Below are positions 42,784-51,044 of a DNA stretch of 64,000 bases, piece by piece. How positions within the stretch are numbered: the stretch's first letter is position 1; each line of letters opens with the position of its first letter. The notes below the pieces were generated by a model. It was not told the origin of the DNA. It worked only from the letters and a program-made list of their open reading frames with translations, and made no database searches. The stretch lies in IMG/VR virus record IMGVR_UViG_3300008266_000014, positions 91,531 to 155,530 of that record; one strand, 5' to 3'. This DNA comes from a virus. The translations under genes and the position numbers were made by a program.

Positions 42784-43527
42784 ATGAAGAATGTATACAT
42801 TTTCGATGTAGATGGAACTCTGACCCCGAGCAGAGATTCAATGGATCCCACTTTCAAAAAGTGGTTCAAATCTTGGCTCAAAAAAGGAAGTAAAGAGGTC
42901 TATTTTGCCACTGGTAGCGACTATCCGAAGACACAGGAGCAGGTAGGAAATGATCTCCTAGACTCCGTTCAGGCAGTTTTCTGCTGCGCTGGTAACGCCA
43001 TCTACCATAAAGGTCAGCTAAAGTATTCGAGCAAGTGGACATTGAAAGAACCAATGGTTCAGTGGCTGAATGAGCAGTTATATTTTAGCTTGTTCACTGG
43101 AAAAACTGAGCGTCACATTGAAAACAGAATCGGTCTTGTCAACTTCAGTGTTGTTGGTAGAGCAGCTAATAAAGAGCAGCGTGCCAAGTATGTAGAGTAT
43201 GATAAAAAGACTGGTGAACGAAAAAAGATTGCCAAGCTCTTTAATGAGAAGTTTGGTAGCCAAGCCATTGCCCAAGTCGCGGGTGAAACTGGTATTGATA
43301 TTATGGAGCCAGCCAAAGATAAAAGTCAGATCGCCAAGTACTTTGCAGAACCATTTGTTCATGTTTACTTTTTTGGGGATCAGATGGAGATTGGTGGAAA
43401 CGACTTTCCTCTGGCTCTCGCTTTGAAAGAGAACTATATACACATGAAACAAAGTAAAGCTACTACGGTGAAAGTGAAGAGCTGGAAAGAAACTTGGAAT
43501 TATCTACAGAAAATGGAGAATAGCTAA
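42784..43527 (+). CDS. HAD-family phosphomannomutase-like phosphatase
   Basis: ATG 42784 (MKNVYIFDVDGTLTPS) places the nucleophile Asp motif DVDGT at residues 8-12. The middle LVNFSVVGRAANKEQRAKYV recalls the cap domain of eukaryotic-type phosphomannomutases, and FFGDQMEIGGNDF is the metal-binding acid motif. The 247-residue enzyme acts on a phosphosugar; mutase versus phosphatase cannot be decided. It precedes a glycosyltransferase, fitting sugar metabolism. Confidence 0.75.
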   Translation: MKNVYIFDVDGTLTPSRDSMDPTFKKWFKSWLKKGSKEVYFATGSDYPKTQEQVGNDLLDSVQAVFCCAGNAIYHKGQLKYSSKWTLKEPMVQWLNEQLYFSLFTGKTERHIENRIGLVNFSVVGRAANKEQRAKYVEYDKKTGERKKIAKLFNEKFGSQAIAQVAGETGIDIMEPAKDKSQIAKYFAEPFVHVYFFGDQMEIGGNDFPLALALKENYIHMKQSKATTVKVKSWKETWNYLQKMENS

Positions 43528-43706
43528 TGAAAGCTGGAAGCAACTTTAAGATGGAAAAGGAAGTTAAACGAGTTGCAGCTACGTTTACTGATTCGTCTTT
43601 ACGTGGTGAGTATAAGAGAGCGATGATTAGTGCTCAACTGGCCTTTGAAAAAGCCAAGCGTGATGCAATGAGACAGAAACGTATTGATGCTGGTGGTGAC
43701 GAATAA
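43527..43706 (+). CDS. Small basic protein
   Basis: The 59-residue frame starts on the previous stop (TAATG) and ends on the next start. It is Lys/Arg/Ala-rich (MEKEVKRVAATFTD; AQLAFEKAKRDAMRQKR). Overlaps at both ends support it. Function unknown. Confidence 0.55.
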   Translation: MKAGSNFKMEKEVKRVAATFTDSSLRGEYKRAMISAQLAFEKAKRDAMRQKRIDAGGDE

Positions 43707-44653
43707 TGGAAGTTAATGAGTTGTCAAAGAATGCGAAGGGTGGAACCGAGCTAATGCTCGAAGCCCTCCACAACAACATCCCAAAAGATCTTCTCGAATA
43801 TTTTCAAATCATTCCTTCTCGTGTAAGAGAAATTGATGATTCTAAAATTAAAATATACTGGTTGCACGACTTACCAGGAGATCCAGAATCGGAACACTTA
43901 CGAAACGGTGGGTGGAATAGATTTGATAAACTGGTATTTGTTTCCAACTGGCAAATGCAAGCGTATCAGAAACACTATGGCCTTCCATGGTACAAGTGTG
44001 TTGTTCTTCATAACGCTATCGAACCTATCGACTATGTTCAAAAACCTACTGACAAAATCAGATTTATATATCATACTACTCCTCATCGTGGTCTCAATAT
44101 CCTGGTTTCCACTTTTGATGCTCTATCTAAGCGTCACCCTAACCTAGAGCTCGATGTCTATTCGAGCTTCAAGATCTACGGTTGGGAACAAAGAGATGAA
44201 CCATACAAAGAGTTGTTCGACTTCTGTAGAGAACATCCAAACATCAACTACCATGGGTCAGTACCAAATGACGAGATAAGAAAAGCTCTCCAGCGTTCTC
44301 ATTTCTATCTATACCCCAACACATGGCTTGAGACTTCTTGCATTAGTCTTCTCGAAGCAATGTCAGCTGGTGTCTTTTGTATTCATCCAAACTATGGTGC
44401 TCTGTATGAAACAGCTGCTAACTGGACATGGATGTATCAATGGCAAGAGAGTGAACGCGATCATATGAAAGCAGCATTTGATCTTGCATCCACTGCGATT
44501 GATATCTATCAGGAAAACGATGTGCAGAAAACTTTACTTGCACAAAAAGCATATATTGATGCCTTTTACAGTTGGTCGAATAGAAGAAATCAATGGATAA
44601 ATCTTTTCAAAGTTCTTCTGAAAGAGCACAGACGAATAGACTACGACAGGTGA
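43706..44653 (+). CDS. Glycosyltransferase, GT4/GT1 (GT-B) type
   Basis: This 315-residue protein has KIYWLHDLPGDPES and LVFVSNWQMQAYQKHYGLP, typical acceptor-domain turns, and near residue 205-220 the donor-site ETSCISLLEAMSAG, the E-x7-E motif of GT4 enzymes. It transfers a sugar from a nucleotide donor; DNA, surface glycan or protein could be the target. Genes for a phosphosugar enzyme and FkbM methyltransferases are near. Confidence 0.78.
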   Translation: MEVNELSKNAKGGTELMLEALHNNIPKDLLEYFQIIPSRVREIDDSKIKIYWLHDLPGDPESEHLRNGGWNRFDKLVFVSNWQMQAYQKHYGLPWYKCVVLHNAIEPIDYVQKPTDKIRFIYHTTPHRGLNILVSTFDALSKRHPNLELDVYSSFKIYGWEQRDEPYKELFDFCREHPNINYHGSVPNDEIRKALQRSHFYLYPNTWLETSCISLLEAMSAGVFCIHPNYGALYETAANWTWMYQWQESERDHMKAAFDLASTAIDIYQENDVQKTLLAQKAYIDAFYSWSNRRNQWINLFKVLLKEHRRIDYDR

Positions 44654-44657
44654 TAAA

Positions 44658-45506
44658 ATTATTATTGTAGATTTCAACCAAGTCTGCATCTCTAACTTAA
44701 TGATGCAGATTGGTAATCACACAAATCTTGCAGTTGAGGAGGGTCTTGTTCGTCACATGATCCTCAACTCTCTTCGTCTATACAAACAAAAGTTCGGACG
44801 TGTGTACGGTCAGATGGTGATTGCTTGTGATGACAAGCACTACTGGCGAAAGGATATCTTTCCTCACTATAAAGCTGGACGAAAAAAGATGAGAGAGCAA
44901 AGTGACCTTGATTGGCCTACTCTTTTCGAGACTCTAAATAAAATTAGAGACGAGATCAAACAGCATCTTCCATATACAGTTGTTCAGGTTGACAACTGCG
45001 AGGCTGATGATATTATTGCTACGATCTGTTTTAATAGTAGTGAAGATGTTTTGATTCTTTCAGCCGATAAGGATTTCATTCAGCTTCACAACGAACGTGT
45101 AATTCAATTTGATCCTATCAGAAAACGAAATGTTCAGGTTGATGATCCAAAGAGATACTTAAAAGAATTAGTAATTAAGGGTGATAGTGGTGATGGGATT
45201 CCTAATGCTTTGTCTAGTGATAATTGTTTTGTGGAGAACATACGTCAAAGACCAGTAAACAAACAAAGGCTTGCCGAGTGGTTGGATATGTCATGGGAAG
45301 ATCTTTACAATACAGTTCCCGAGCTAAAAGTTGGGTTAGAAAGAAATCACAAGTTAATTAGTCTCAAACAAATGCCAAAAGACATAAGTGAGAAGATTTG
45401 GCAGGAGTATCAGAAACAACTCGCAACACCAAAAAAGGTAAATATTGTTGGTTACCTACAAGAACATAAACTGAAAACATTGATGGAACACGCCGGAGAT
45501 TTTTAA
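44658..45506 (+). CDS. rnh: RNase H / 5'-3' exonuclease (T4 Rnh-like), ATT start
   Basis: Homology begins upstream of the first ATG (44700): IIIVDFNQVCISNLMMQ supplies the metal-binding Asp essential in this FEN-type family. No ATG, GTG or TTG exists between a stop at 44637 and 44700; ATT codons at 44658, 44661 and 44664 follow the AGGTGA site at 44648. DNCEADDIIATICF and LILSADKDFIQL complete the acidic site. The enzyme removes Okazaki primers. The start choice is inferred. Confidence 0.75.
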   Translation: MIIVDFNQVCISNLMMQIGNHTNLAVEEGLVRHMILNSLRLYKQKFGRVYGQMVIACDDKHYWRKDIFPHYKAGRKKMREQSDLDWPTLFETLNKIRDEIKQHLPYTVVQVDNCEADDIIATICFNSSEDVLILSADKDFIQLHNERVIQFDPIRKRNVQVDDPKRYLKELVIKGDSGDGIPNALSSDNCFVENIRQRPVNKQRLAEWLDMSWEDLYNTVPELKVGLERNHKLISLKQMPKDISEKIWQEYQKQLATPKKVNIVGYLQEHKLKTLMEHAGDF

Positions 45507-45922
45507 TGAAACTTAGTCTATCTGAAATTCTAAAGAATGCATCTGAATTTGATAAGAAGCAAGATAAATTTAACTACTTGCTTTCTAATGATTCTCCAGC
45601 ATTGAGAGCAATACTCAAATACGCCTACGATGAAAAAGTAAAGTTCTTGCTGCCCGAAGGTGATCCTCCGTACAAGCCAAACGAACTTCCTGACCAAGAA
45701 GGAATTCTCTACAGCGAGCTTCGTAGACTGTATTTGTTTATTGAAGGTGGTAACCCAAACTTGAAGCCAATGAGAAGAGAATATCTTTTTGTGCAGTTGC
45801 TAGAAACTGTCAACAAAGATGATGCTAAACTCCTCCTTGCTGTCAAGGACAAAAAGATCCCGTACAAGGGAATCACTAAGAAATTTGTTGAAGAACTATA
45901 CCCAGGACTTTTAGAGGGATGA
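45506..45922 (+). CDS. Conserved T4-like phage protein
   Basis: This 138-residue protein reads MKLSLSEILKNASEFDKKQD then FLLPEGDPPYKPNE and GGNPNLKPMRREYLFVQLLE, a pattern common in T4-like aquatic phages next to rnh. It is alpha-helical with no catalytic motif. It may be a replication-associated factor by location only. Confidence 0.65.
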   Translation: MKLSLSEILKNASEFDKKQDKFNYLLSNDSPALRAILKYAYDEKVKFLLPEGDPPYKPNELPDQEGILYSELRRLYLFIEGGNPNLKPMRREYLFVQLLETVNKDDAKLLLAVKDKKIPYKGITKKFVEELYPGLLEG

Positions 45923-45923
45923 A

Positions 45924-46112
45924 ATGAGCAAGACGAACAAGCAGTACCGAACTCTTGATGAGAAACAACATCACATTTCCAAAGCAATAAAAAAAGAGTT
46001 TACAGAAAGGTCAGTAAAAAATATTGATCGAGCACTGAGAAGCAAACGATACGAACAGTTCTACGATGAACTAGATCACGACAGAGAAAAGGAGTATTGG
46101 GATGAACGGTAA
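45924..46112 (+). CDS. Small charged protein
   Basis: This 62-residue protein is highly charged (RALRSKRYEQFYDELDHDRE) with no membrane segment. It begins with a good ribosome site (GAGGGATGAA) two bases after the previous stop and overlaps the next gene by 11 bases. Unknown function. Confidence 0.5.
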   Translation: MSKTNKQYRTLDEKQHHISKAIKKEFTERSVKNIDRALRSKRYEQFYDELDHDREKEYWDER

Positions 46113-46320
46113 TTGGTTTTGGCGAAGTTCATTCGCAATTTGGATAGAAGGAAAGTTAATTTCTCTTACAAACTGGTTCTGGAATAAAAGACATCCACCA
46201 ACCCCTAAACAGCGCAGCGCGCCTACCACAAATGAAATTTCGAAAGAGAACACGTCTAAAAAAAGAGCTGCTAAAAAAGCTCCTGCTAAAAAGAAAAGTG
46301 ACTGGAGCGTAAAAGAGTAA
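46102..46320 (+). CDS. Small protein with Trp-rich head and Lys-rich tail
   Basis: MNGNWFWRSSFAIWIEGKL opens an aromatic-rich segment; the C-terminal half is Ala/Lys-rich (KKRAAKKAPAKKKSDWSVKE), a likely nucleic-acid-binding tail. Real but unknown; 72 residues. Confidence 0.5.
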   Translation: MNGNWFWRSSFAIWIEGKLISLTNWFWNKRHPPTPKQRSAPTTNEISKENTSKKRAAKKAPAKKKSDWSVKE

Positions 46321-46622
46321 TGCCCTTTTATAAATTCTTGAATATGGATTCAGGTGAAGTTGAGCAGCACTCTTTAAGAATCTCTGAGTACGATCAATTC
46401 AAAGAAGCCAACCCTCATCTAGAAAGGTACTTCGAATCTGAGGATGTTCCCCCTACGATTGGTGGTGTAGGAGGAATCAAAACAGATGGTGGTTTCAAAG
46501 AAGTCCTTTCTAAGGTAGCAGAAGCTCATCCAAATAGTGCACTCGCACAGAAAACTACCACAAGATCTTCCACGCAAGTGAAGACTGATCAAGTGAAGAA
46601 AAAACACGGACTGACAACTTGA
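46320..46622 (+). CDS. Conserved small phage protein
   Basis: This 100-residue protein starts MPFYKFLNMDSGEVEQHS and ends with FKEVLSKVAEAHPNSALAQK and KTDQVKKKHGLTT, a pattern seen in T4-like phages where the first part often carries a zinc ribbon. Here the Cys residues of that ribbon are absent. Function unknown. Confidence 0.55.
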   Translation: MPFYKFLNMDSGEVEQHSLRISEYDQFKEANPHLERYFESEDVPPTIGGVGGIKTDGGFKEVLSKVAEAHPNSALAQKTTTRSSTQVKTDQVKKKHGLTT

Positions 46623-47275
46623 GAACAAAATACTTTGAGCATAATCCATTGCAGCGAATCGAGATACCGAGAATCGAAGTCAATGGCAAACGATATTATG
46701 TTACTCCTAACGGAGATCAATATAGATCTGTCACTACCGTATTGAGCAACCTTCCCAAAGAGGGTCTTGATAGGTGGCGCGAGATGGTTGGTGAAGAGGA
46801 AGCGACTCGTGTGATGAACAAAGCTGCAAGGCGAGGAACCAAACTTCACAGCATGATGGAAGATTATGTTGGAAACATAGAGGACTTTGCGTTGGGACGA
46901 ATGCCTAGTACTTTGTCCCTTTTTCTGGACATCCAACCATTTGTTGACGAACACGTTTCTGAGGTGTACGGTATTGAATATCCTTTGTTCTCAGATCGAT
47001 TGAGAGCTGCAGGAACATCAGATTTGATCTGCTTGTATGATGGAAAGCCAACTATTCTTGATTACAAGACATCAAATAAAAAGAAGAAAGTCGAGTGGAT
47101 CCATAATTATTTCATCCAGTCGACCGCATATTCTTTGATGGTGAAGGAACGATACGACATCGACATCGAGCAGATAGTAATTATGATTGCTGTTGATGAA
47201 GACAAACCTCAGGTGTTTGTGAGAGATCCAAATGAGTTCGTCAAAGAAACTATTGATATTTTTGATAACTACTAA
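46619..47275 (+). CDS. PD-(D/E)XK exonuclease-like protein
   Basis: The 218-residue frame starts with TTG 46619, overlapping the preceding stop. YRSVTTVLSN and the later GTSDLICLYDGKPTILDYKT carry the PD-(D/E)XK core (Asp, then D-Y-K), with FIQSTAYSLMV as the helix of Cas4/RecB-type phage exonucleases. It likely processes DNA ends in recombination. Signals for a native role come from T4-like phages with the same gene. Confidence 0.78.
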   Translation: MRTKYFEHNPLQRIEIPRIEVNGKRYYVTPNGDQYRSVTTVLSNLPKEGLDRWREMVGEEEATRVMNKAARRGTKLHSMMEDYVGNIEDFALGRMPSTLSLFLDIQPFVDEHVSEVYGIEYPLFSDRLRAAGTSDLICLYDGKPTILDYKTSNKKKKVEWIHNYFIQSTAYSLMVKERYDIDIEQIVIMIAVDEDKPQVFVRDPNEFVKETIDIFDNY

Positions 47276-47660
47276 CCTCTTTGGTTGCGCGAGTACAAAG
47301 AATGAGCAGGGATCAATCTTAATGGAAGATGTAATTGTCGAGCGAACAACAGTACGGTCGACAAGACAAAACCCTCCTCCTGCAAAGGGCAGTGTTGTCA
47401 ATATCCAAGGTGACAACATCAATATTGGCACTCTTATCGTCAACTCACCAAACGCTCGAGTCGATAACTCCACAAGAGTGGTACAGGTTCAACAGAACTA
47501 CCAGTCCTCCAGAAATGTAAGACGTGAGTTTGAGAATCAATCCCACAGCGATCTCAGAGGCCCAGAGCCCCCAGCTAATTACCACAACGATAGAGACTTT
47601 TTCAAAAATATGGACTCAACACTAATGAGAATTATACCAAGCCTGATTATGATGCGATAA
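47232..47660 (+). CDS. Lipoprotein of unknown function
   Basis: MSSSKKLLIFLITTNLFGCAS is a lipoprotein signal with lipobox L-F-G-C. The mature part is Asn/Arg/Val-rich (VVNIQGDNINIGTLIVNS) without known domains. It overlaps the exonuclease by 44 bases. Likely envelope-located; role unknown. Confidence 0.6.
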   Translation: MSSSKKLLIFLITTNLFGCASTKNEQGSILMEDVIVERTTVRSTRQNPPPAKGSVVNIQGDNINIGTLIVNSPNARVDNSTRVVQVQQNYQSSRNVRREFENQSHSDLRGPEPPANYHNDRDFFKNMDSTLMRIIPSLIMMR

Positions 47661-47662
47661 GA

Positions 47663-47688
47663 AGTTACTAGAAAAGTAACTGTTGACT
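47663..47688 (+). promoter_or_regulatory. Paired AGTTACT/AGTAACT sites and TTGACT
   Basis: AGTTACT (47663) and AGTAACT (47675) form an inverted pair just before TTGACT (47683). No clear -10 box follows at 17 bases, so the promoter is weak or needs an activator. Confidence 0.4.
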
Positions 47689-47762
47689 TTATTTAATAAC
47701 AGGTTGAAGCTGCACTTGTAGTTTGAAGTTGTTATTTTATTAATAATTTATGAGGAGATGTA

Positions 47763-48263
47763 ATGAGCACTGTTGACGCAAAACAAGTTCTTTCTGACTA
47801 CGGCATCAAATCCTCTTCTGTTGGTGGCGCAATAAAACAAATAGGAGATACGATTGATGACTCGCGTGATCCTCTAGCATTATCAAACTCAATTATTAAT
47901 CAACTTGGAGGCATTGACCAGTACGATCTCACATCTGCAAAGATTATTGCCAAAGCTCTCATCGAGCAGGCAATGGTTCAAGATCAGTATGATACCACCA
48001 AGGCATCAGAGATTGCAGAAAGCAAGCTCGAAAAGATCCGTAAAGAGATGCCCTACGTCTTTACCAAGGCAGAAGAAGAGGCTGATGCTCAGCCTGCCAA
48101 GCAACAAAGCTCCTCGTCAAACGACAAGAAAGCAAAGGCAGAGGTGATCTTCAAGGCCAACAAACAACTTTCTAACGGTGATATTGCAAAGCTAATTCAA
48201 AAGGAATTGAATATCACATACGCTAACGCCTACTATTATGCCAGTAGAGTGTTCAAGCGATAA
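47763..48263 (+). CDS. Phage protein with C-terminal HTH-like module
   Basis: This 166-residue protein has a helical N-terminal part (LSNSIINQLGGIDQYDLTSA), a Gln/Ser/Lys linker and a C-terminal KAEVIFKANKQLSNGDIAKL, which looks like a winged or helix-turn-helix module. The same module closes the protein at 56.2 kb. It has its own promoter region and terminator, so it is expressed as a single unit, perhaps a regulator. Confidence 0.6.
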   Translation: MSTVDAKQVLSDYGIKSSSVGGAIKQIGDTIDDSRDPLALSNSIINQLGGIDQYDLTSAKIIAKALIEQAMVQDQYDTTKASEIAESKLEKIRKEMPYVFTKAEEEADAQPAKQQSSSSNDKKAKAEVIFKANKQLSNGDIAKLIQKELNITYANAYYYASRVFKR

Positions 48264-48272
48264 ACTCAACTC

Positions 48273-48296
48273 GCCCGACTCTGTCGGGCTTTTTTA
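48273..48296 (+). terminator. Rho-independent terminator
   Basis: GCCCGAC-TCT-GTCGGGC followed by seven Ts closes the 47.8 kb gene. Confidence 0.9.
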
Positions 48297-48307
48297 TTGG
48301 AGAAGAT

Positions 48308-48502
48308 ATGTTTATTACACTGCAGCAAACTGATGATACATCTGTCACATTTAACGTAAATGAAATCGATTGGGTTCGTGAAGAAACAGGTTACCTTCGC
48401 CGATGCATTTTATCTTGCCGAGGAAAACTCTTCAACGTGAAAGAGTCTTATCTTGAACTCGTTGGTCAATTAAAAGGAATCACCGCTCATGGACAACGCT
48501 AG
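48308..48502 (+). CDS. Small beta-strand protein
   Basis: This 64-residue protein reads MFITLQQTDDTSVTFNVNE, a short strand-rich fold with two Cys (CILSCRGK). It overlaps its neighbour by 14 bases. Unknown function. Confidence 0.5.
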   Translation: MFITLQQTDDTSVTFNVNEIDWVREETGYLRRCILSCRGKLFNVKESYLELVGQLKGITAHGQR

Positions 48503-48716
48503 CGTAGATAAGGTAATAAATAGGCTGATGCAACTTCGGGAGTGGGAAGTGGTTATCAAGGTTCCAGACGACTTTTCGTTTTATGGTGTTGTTCCTTATA
48601 GTATGAACATCTCCAATGGTGTTGCATACGTTAAGGTCGTTGCAATGACTTTAGAAGAGGCAATGGAGAAAGCAAAAAGATATTTCGATGGGCCGCAAGA
48701 AGAAGATCAGACCTGA
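48489..48716 (+). CDS. Small hypothetical protein
   Basis: This 75-residue protein alternates helix and strand (VINRLMQLREWEVVIKVPDD; VAYVKVVAMTLEEAMEKAKR). It overlaps both neighbours. Function unknown. Confidence 0.5.
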   Translation: MDNASVDKVINRLMQLREWEVVIKVPDDFSFYGVVPYSMNISNGVAYVKVVAMTLEEAMEKAKRYFDGPQEEDQT

Positions 48717-49038
48717 AAAGAAATGCCCCAGATGCGGTAATACACATACCAAGTCTGGGGCATTCTGTTCTTACGGATGTGCTAATGTAAGGCAGCACTC
48801 AGAGCAAGACAAACAAAACAAAGCTGCTGCTGTGGCAGCATATCATCGCACAGAAGCAGCAGAAGAGCATAAGTGGAAGTTGCAGTACATTGCTGCAGCA
48901 GCAAGAAGAACTCAGTTTGATTCAACAGTAGTGATGCCAAAAGAGGAAGACATGGGAATTCCTCTTCCCCCGAGCCAGTACGAGGATGACTTTGGCAGCA
49001 GAAAATCAGGTAGAGATATATGGTTTGATGCAGATTGA
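48688..49038 (+). CDS. Zinc-ribbon phage protein
   Basis: The 116-residue protein has KKCPRCGNTHTKSGAFCSYG with a further Cys after it, a zinc-binding motif like that in small phage endonuclease-associated proteins. The rest is Ala-rich and charged. It may bind nucleic acid. Real by motif and overlaps. Confidence 0.6.
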   Translation: MGRKKKIRPEKKCPRCGNTHTKSGAFCSYGCANVRQHSEQDKQNKAAAVAAYHRTEAAEEHKWKLQYIAAAARRTQFDSTVVMPKEEDMGIPLPPSQYEDDFGSRKSGRDIWFDAD

Positions 49039-49063
49039 CCGCAATTCATGCGGTATTTGAGTG

Positions 49064-49092
49064 TTGACCAACTCGTTAGTACCTATGATAAT
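49064..49092 (+). promoter_or_regulatory. Sigma-70-type promoter
   Basis: TTGACC (49064-49069), a 17-base spacer and GATAAT (49087-49092) lie 30 bases before the next start. A hairpin ACCGCA/TGCGGT (49038-49054) stands just upstream. Confidence 0.75.
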
Positions 49093-49121
49093 GGCCTTAC
49101 TTACAACAGAAGGAGGACGTT

Positions 49122-49328
49122 ATGACTTTGTTAATGTTTGTTGTTCATATTGTAATGACTCTTGGAACGATCGTTTTGTTCTTGGCTCCTGTGGGTTATT
49201 TAATCGTTCGTGCGAAGCGCAAGAGTGGTGATCTACCGATCATGATGAGATTGCCTGATCGAGAGTACAAAGTAAATGTTCGTGCTGCAAAGGCATATCT
49301 TAAGTCTCGTGGTATTGTTTTGATCTAA
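49122..49328 (+). CDS. Small membrane protein
   Basis: This 68-residue protein starts MTLLMFVVHIVMTLGTIVLF, a long membrane segment, then a basic tail (RAKRKSGD, AAKAYLKSRG). First gene of an accessory operon. Unknown function. Confidence 0.55.
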   Translation: MTLLMFVVHIVMTLGTIVLFLAPVGYLIVRAKRKSGDLPIMMRLPDREYKVNVRAAKAYLKSRGIVLI

Positions 49329-49337
49329 GGAGGAATC

Positions 49338-49502
49338 ATGGATCCGAATCAAGAACTAAGAATGATTGCAGAGGAGCGCATCGAGGAGATCGTCGACGCT
49401 ATGTATGATGAATATATTGACGAGCTCTGTGCACATAATGACATGATGGAGCTTGCTGCTCGTTCCTATGATATGGATGCAAGATCATACGGACAGTACT
49501 AA
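49338..49502 (+). CDS. Small acidic protein
   Basis: This 54-residue protein is acidic and helical (IAEERIEEIVDAMYDEYIDE) with a strong AGGAGG site before ATG 49338. Function unknown. Confidence 0.55.
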   Translation: MDPNQELRMIAEERIEEIVDAMYDEYIDELCAHNDMMELAARSYDMDARSYGQY

Positions 49503-49606
49503 TGGATATCACATTCATTACTATACTACTATCACTTGCAGTACTCATGGTGATAGCCTTACTGGCTGTGGCCTCCATCCTTGATGATATAGATAACGAT
49601 TTATGA
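49502..49606 (+). CDS. 34-residue membrane peptide
   Basis: MDITFITILLSLAVLMVIAL is a membrane helix; the peptide ends DDIDNDL. It overlaps both neighbours by one or four bases, supporting translation. Unknown. Confidence 0.5.
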   Translation: MDITFITILLSLAVLMVIALLAVASILDDIDNDL

Positions 49607-49767
49607 AAAAGCCACTAATCCAAATTAACTTCTCACGACTGCTGGAAGACAAACGACTTGTGAATGATCACACGGTATATACAAGTTTGAAAGAAGCAGA
49701 GAAGCAGCTTGCGTTCTTCATCTTTAGTAAAGATATTTTCAATATTAAAGTTAAAAAGTTACCATGA
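49603..49767 (+). CDS. Small basic protein
   Basis: This 54-residue protein (MKKPLIQINFSRLLEDKR) has a short strand and a helix, no known motif. Overlaps of four bases on both sides support it. Confidence 0.5.
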   Translation: MKKPLIQINFSRLLEDKRLVNDHTVYTSLKEAEKQLAFFIFSKDIFNIKVKKLP

Positions 49768-50177
49768 CCTACTCTCCTCCCATATACAATCCCGATCAGA
49801 TTGTAGCCAATAAAATCAGAACTCCAGATGGAACTATTCTTCAATCGTTCCACCGTCACGATTATAAAACTCATCTCGACAAGAATGGGTTTGAGTACAT
49901 GGTAGATGGTGGTCTTGATTACCTTCGCAGGAACGTAGCACCCGAGCCTTACGAAGATTTATCTGTTACACTGAGAGATGATTTCGAAAAGATTCGAGAG
50001 GCTTTTCACTGGGGTACAAGAGGTAGAGGTGGTAGAGAAGAGTTAAAGTGGAAGGCTTTGAAAGACCTTGATACAGACCACGTCGAGGCAATTCTTGAAA
50101 CACAAACTCATATCTCAGAGTGGTTGAGAGGTTTGTTTCTCTTAGAATTGAAATACCGCGCGAAGGAGAAAAGATGA
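49764..50177 (+). CDS. Conserved phage accessory protein
   Basis: This 137-residue protein has SFHRHDYKTHLDKNGFEYMV and GGLDYLRRNVAP, a conserved core of a family found in many T4-like genomes, with a helical, charged C-terminus. No enzyme motif is known. It overlaps the neighbours by four bases each. Confidence 0.65.
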   Translation: MTYSPPIYNPDQIVANKIRTPDGTILQSFHRHDYKTHLDKNGFEYMVDGGLDYLRRNVAPEPYEDLSVTLRDDFEKIREAFHWGTRGRGGREELKWKALKDLDTDHVEAILETQTHISEWLRGLFLLELKYRAKEKR

Positions 50178-50425
50178 AATCGCTCTGGAGAAAGAGACAA
50201 GTGCAGCCTGATCCAGTGTACTGGTCACATGGTGAGTTCGATGAGCATGGAGATTATCTTGTCACCATGACAGAAGACCAGATCATCGAGGAGTACTGGT
50301 GTCATTGGATGGAAAGAATGAGAGAGGTTGACAAGACTGATCAGATCAATAAAGAGAACTGTATTGATGATTGGAAAATTGGTCACTGGTCGTTCAGGTC
50401 AGATAAAGACGGAAATCCACTATGA
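50174..50425 (+). CDS. Small acidic protein
   Basis: The 83-residue protein from ATG 50174 is Trp-rich and charged (DEHGDYLVTMTEDQIIEEYW, WMERMREVD). A TTG frame upstream would overlap the preceding gene more. Function unknown. Confidence 0.5.
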   Translation: MKSLWRKRQVQPDPVYWSHGEFDEHGDYLVTMTEDQIIEEYWCHWMERMREVDKTDQINKENCIDDWKIGHWSFRSDKDGNPL

Positions 50426-50631
50426 ACGAGAATGTTCGGTTCCTTGCTGAATGTGCTGACCTTAGATTAATTCACGAGGATGGTGATCACTACCAGATTT
50501 TTGCAGAGATGGTTGTTCGCGAGTGTCTTAATATGGTCCACTGCGCAGTACTCTCCAATACAGATCACTCTACATTAGACAAACAAATTCGAGATTACTT
50601 TGGAGTAAAAGATAATGATTACACTGGATGA
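50422..50631 (+). CDS. AELIV-family small protein, copy 1
   Basis: This 69-residue protein carries the family pattern: MNENVRFLAECADLRL start, then IFAEMVVRECLNMV, and DYFGV near the end. Five more copies lie at 50.8, 51.7, 52.1, 52.4 and 52.8 kb. The family is common in T4-like phages; function unknown. Confidence 0.6.
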   Translation: MNENVRFLAECADLRLIHEDGDHYQIFAEMVVRECLNMVHCAVLSNTDHSTLDKQIRDYFGVKDNDYTG

Positions 50632-50812
50632 TGAAACTACAGATCGAATTACACTTCATTCCCTTCGAGAGCATAAACAAATACTAGAGAGCCAGCTTGT
50701 TGAGTATGAGCAGGGAAGCAAGTGGATGCATCTGGATGACGTCAGGTACAATAAAAAACTTGTGAAATCTTTTGCTAGACTCATTAAGTACTACGGAGGA
50801 GATAATGGATGA
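50615..50812 (+). CDS. Conserved small phage protein
   Basis: This 65-residue protein reads RITLHSLREHKQILESQL and GSKWMHLDDVRYNKKLVK, ending IKYYGG, a pattern seen in many T4-like accessory regions. Overlaps neighbours. Function unknown. Confidence 0.6.
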   Translation: MITLDDETTDRITLHSLREHKQILESQLVEYEQGSKWMHLDDVRYNKKLVKSFARLIKYYGGDNG

Positions 50813-51044
50813 AAAGGTAAAGCAGCTTGCAGAGGAAGCTGGTTTTGTTTTTTGGCAAGATGAGATGTGGGCAGACAGCCAAGTAATCGATTGGTCCAGT
50901 AACTACGACAAAGAGATTGAAACCTTTGCTAGATTGATAGTCGACAAGTGCATTTCTATCTGTGAGGAAGGAACTCCTACACAGATGACGAGTAGAGGTG
51001 CTGCTCTCAGAATTAAACACTATTTTGGAGTTATCAATGAGTAA
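50805..51044 (+). CDS. AELIV-family small protein, copy 2
   Basis: ATG 50805 (MDEKVKQLAEEAGFVFWQ) gives 79 residues with the family core TFARLIVDKCISIC and HYFGV at the end. See the 50422 copy. Confidence 0.6.
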   Translation: MDEKVKQLAEEAGFVFWQDEMWADSQVIDWSSNYDKEIETFARLIVDKCISICEEGTPTQMTSRGAALRIKHYFGVINE

